Assembly (NCBI GenBank): GCA_001303665.1 | Contig: LJUF01000314.1 | Span: 3,824 to 9,747 of the forward strand | Reading direction: 5' to 3' | Length of the DNA: 5,924 nt | DNA from: Phycisphaerae bacterium SM23_33 | GTDB lineage: Bacteria > Planctomycetota > Phycisphaerae > SM23-33 | Shown here: positions 5,334 to 5,924 of the stretch, piece after piece | How the letters are laid out: each line of letters opens with the position of its first letter | Numbering within the stretch: the stretch's first letter is position 1 | Translations under genes and position numbers: made by a program | Notes under the pieces: generated by a model | The model's input: the letters and a program-made list of their open reading frames with translations, nothing else | Told to the model about the DNA's origin: nothing | Databases searched by the model: none

Positions 5334-5924
5334 ATGACCGGCGATGCCAAGGTGACGTTTGCCCATGAGATCATTGACTCCCGCGGTCCCCAAGATCCCC
5401 ACGCCAAGACGGCCGGGGACATCACGGGCAGCGGCGTGGCCGATGTCGTCGCGGCCAGCAGCGCCGGCGGGCCGCTGGTGTGGTATGAGTCCCCGACCTG
5501 GCAGCGGCACGTCATCGCCGAGTCCGGCCGGTGGAGCTGCGACGCCAAGCTGCTCGACATGGACGGCGACGGCGACGTGGACCTGCTGATCTCCGAGTGG
5601 TACGGACTCAACCGCCTGGAGTGGTACGAGAACCCGCTGCCGGAGGGCGACCCACGGGTGGACCCATGGAAGCGGCACGTCATGGGCAGCCCGCGCGCCC
5701 ACGACATCCGGGCCGGCGACGCGGACGGGGACGGCTCGAGCGAGATCCTGACGCGGCAGCAGGGAGCCGCGGGGGACCGGATCATCCTGTGGAAGCGGAC
5801 GGCGGCGGACACCTGGGTCCAGCGCGAGCTTGCCTGCCCGGCCGGCGAGGGCCTGACCCTGTCGGACCTGACGGGCAATGGCCGGCTGGACGTCGTCATC
5901 GGCGGCCGCTGGTACGAGGCCCCC
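5334..5924 (+). CDS. FG-GAP/VCBS repeat beta-propeller protein (3' end beyond window)
   Basis: The first 197 residues of an FG-GAP/VCBS repeat protein are visible; the frame is open to the right edge. Such proteins fold as calcium-stabilised beta-propellers and are abundant in planctomycetes. Repeats visible: GDITGSGVADVV (28-39); DMDGDGDVDLLI (75-86), with the full calcium loop D75, D77, D79, D81 and D83; GDADGDGSSEIL (128-139), with D129, D131, D133 and E137; and SDLTGNGRLDVVIG (177-190). Between them are the strand motifs LVWYESP, W-QRHVI, LEWYENP, W-KRHVM and GRWYEAP, which recur in this protein group. From the chosen ATG there is no signal peptide or membrane segment, although most relatives are exported. 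The start is supported by AAGGAG eight bases upstream, and moving to GTG 5283 does not add a signal peptide. It is divergent from the multicopper oxidase gene across a 354-bp gap. Its ligand and role are unknown. Confidence 0.9.
   Translation, partial: MTGDAKVTFAHEIIDSRGPQDPHAKTAGDITGSGVADVVAASSAGGPLVWYESPTWQRHVIAESGRWSCDAKLLDMDGDGDVDLLISEWYGLNRLEWYENPLPEGDPRVDPWKRHVMGSPRAHDIRAGDADGDGSSEILTRQQGAAGDRIILWKRTAADTWVQRELACPAGEGLTLSDLTGNGRLDVVIGGRWYEAP

Noticed and set aside
5097..5899. Minus-strand open frames of 201 and 245 codons opposite the VCBS gene
   Set aside because: The plus-strand frame has clear repeated calcium loops and a ribosome site. The minus-strand frames have neither domain nor start signal.

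Overview
The window looks like a piece of a GC-rich planctomycete chromosome. The evidence is an N-terminal LEPR-XLL motif (residues LEPRVLL) on a secreted-type enzyme, an FG-GAP/VCBS protein with WYE-P and W-RHVI strand motifs, a GC-rich third codon position throughout, and a ComEC of the length seen in that phylum. The class within Planctomycetota cannot be fixed from this sequence.

Layout from left to right. (1) Positions 1-2304, minus strand: a ComEC/Rec2-type DNA-uptake channel that runs off the left edge within its C-terminal metallo-beta-lactamase-like domain. (2) 2305-2413: a short divergent intergenic region with GC-rich hairpins. (3) 2414-2881, plus strand: a small lipoprotein with a clear lipobox and an internal 30-bp tandem repeat. 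Its reading frame after the repeat is open to doubt. (4) 2882-2969: a convergent intergenic gap with a strong hairpin and a 7-bp tandem repeat. (5) 2970-4979, minus strand: a complete 669-residue CotA/laccase-type multicopper oxidase with all four copper motifs, the LEPR-XLL N-terminus and an extra C-terminal tail of about 105 residues. (6) 4980-5333: a 354-bp divergent intergenic region containing three inverted repeats and one plausible extended -10 promoter. (7) 5334-5924, plus strand: the start of an FG-GAP/VCBS beta-propeller protein, cut by the right edge.

The genes do not form one obvious operon or pathway. comEC and the lipoprotein gene are divergent, the lipoprotein and oxidase genes are convergent, and the oxidase and VCBS genes are divergent. 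The oxidase and VCBS genes share a regulatory interval and could be co-regulated, but this is inference. No mobile element, CRISPR array, tRNA or rRNA was seen. Nothing here amounts to a demonstrated new system. The points most worth checking are the structured repeats upstream of the oxidase, the LEPR-XLL oxidase architecture, and the possible frameshift in the lipoprotein.
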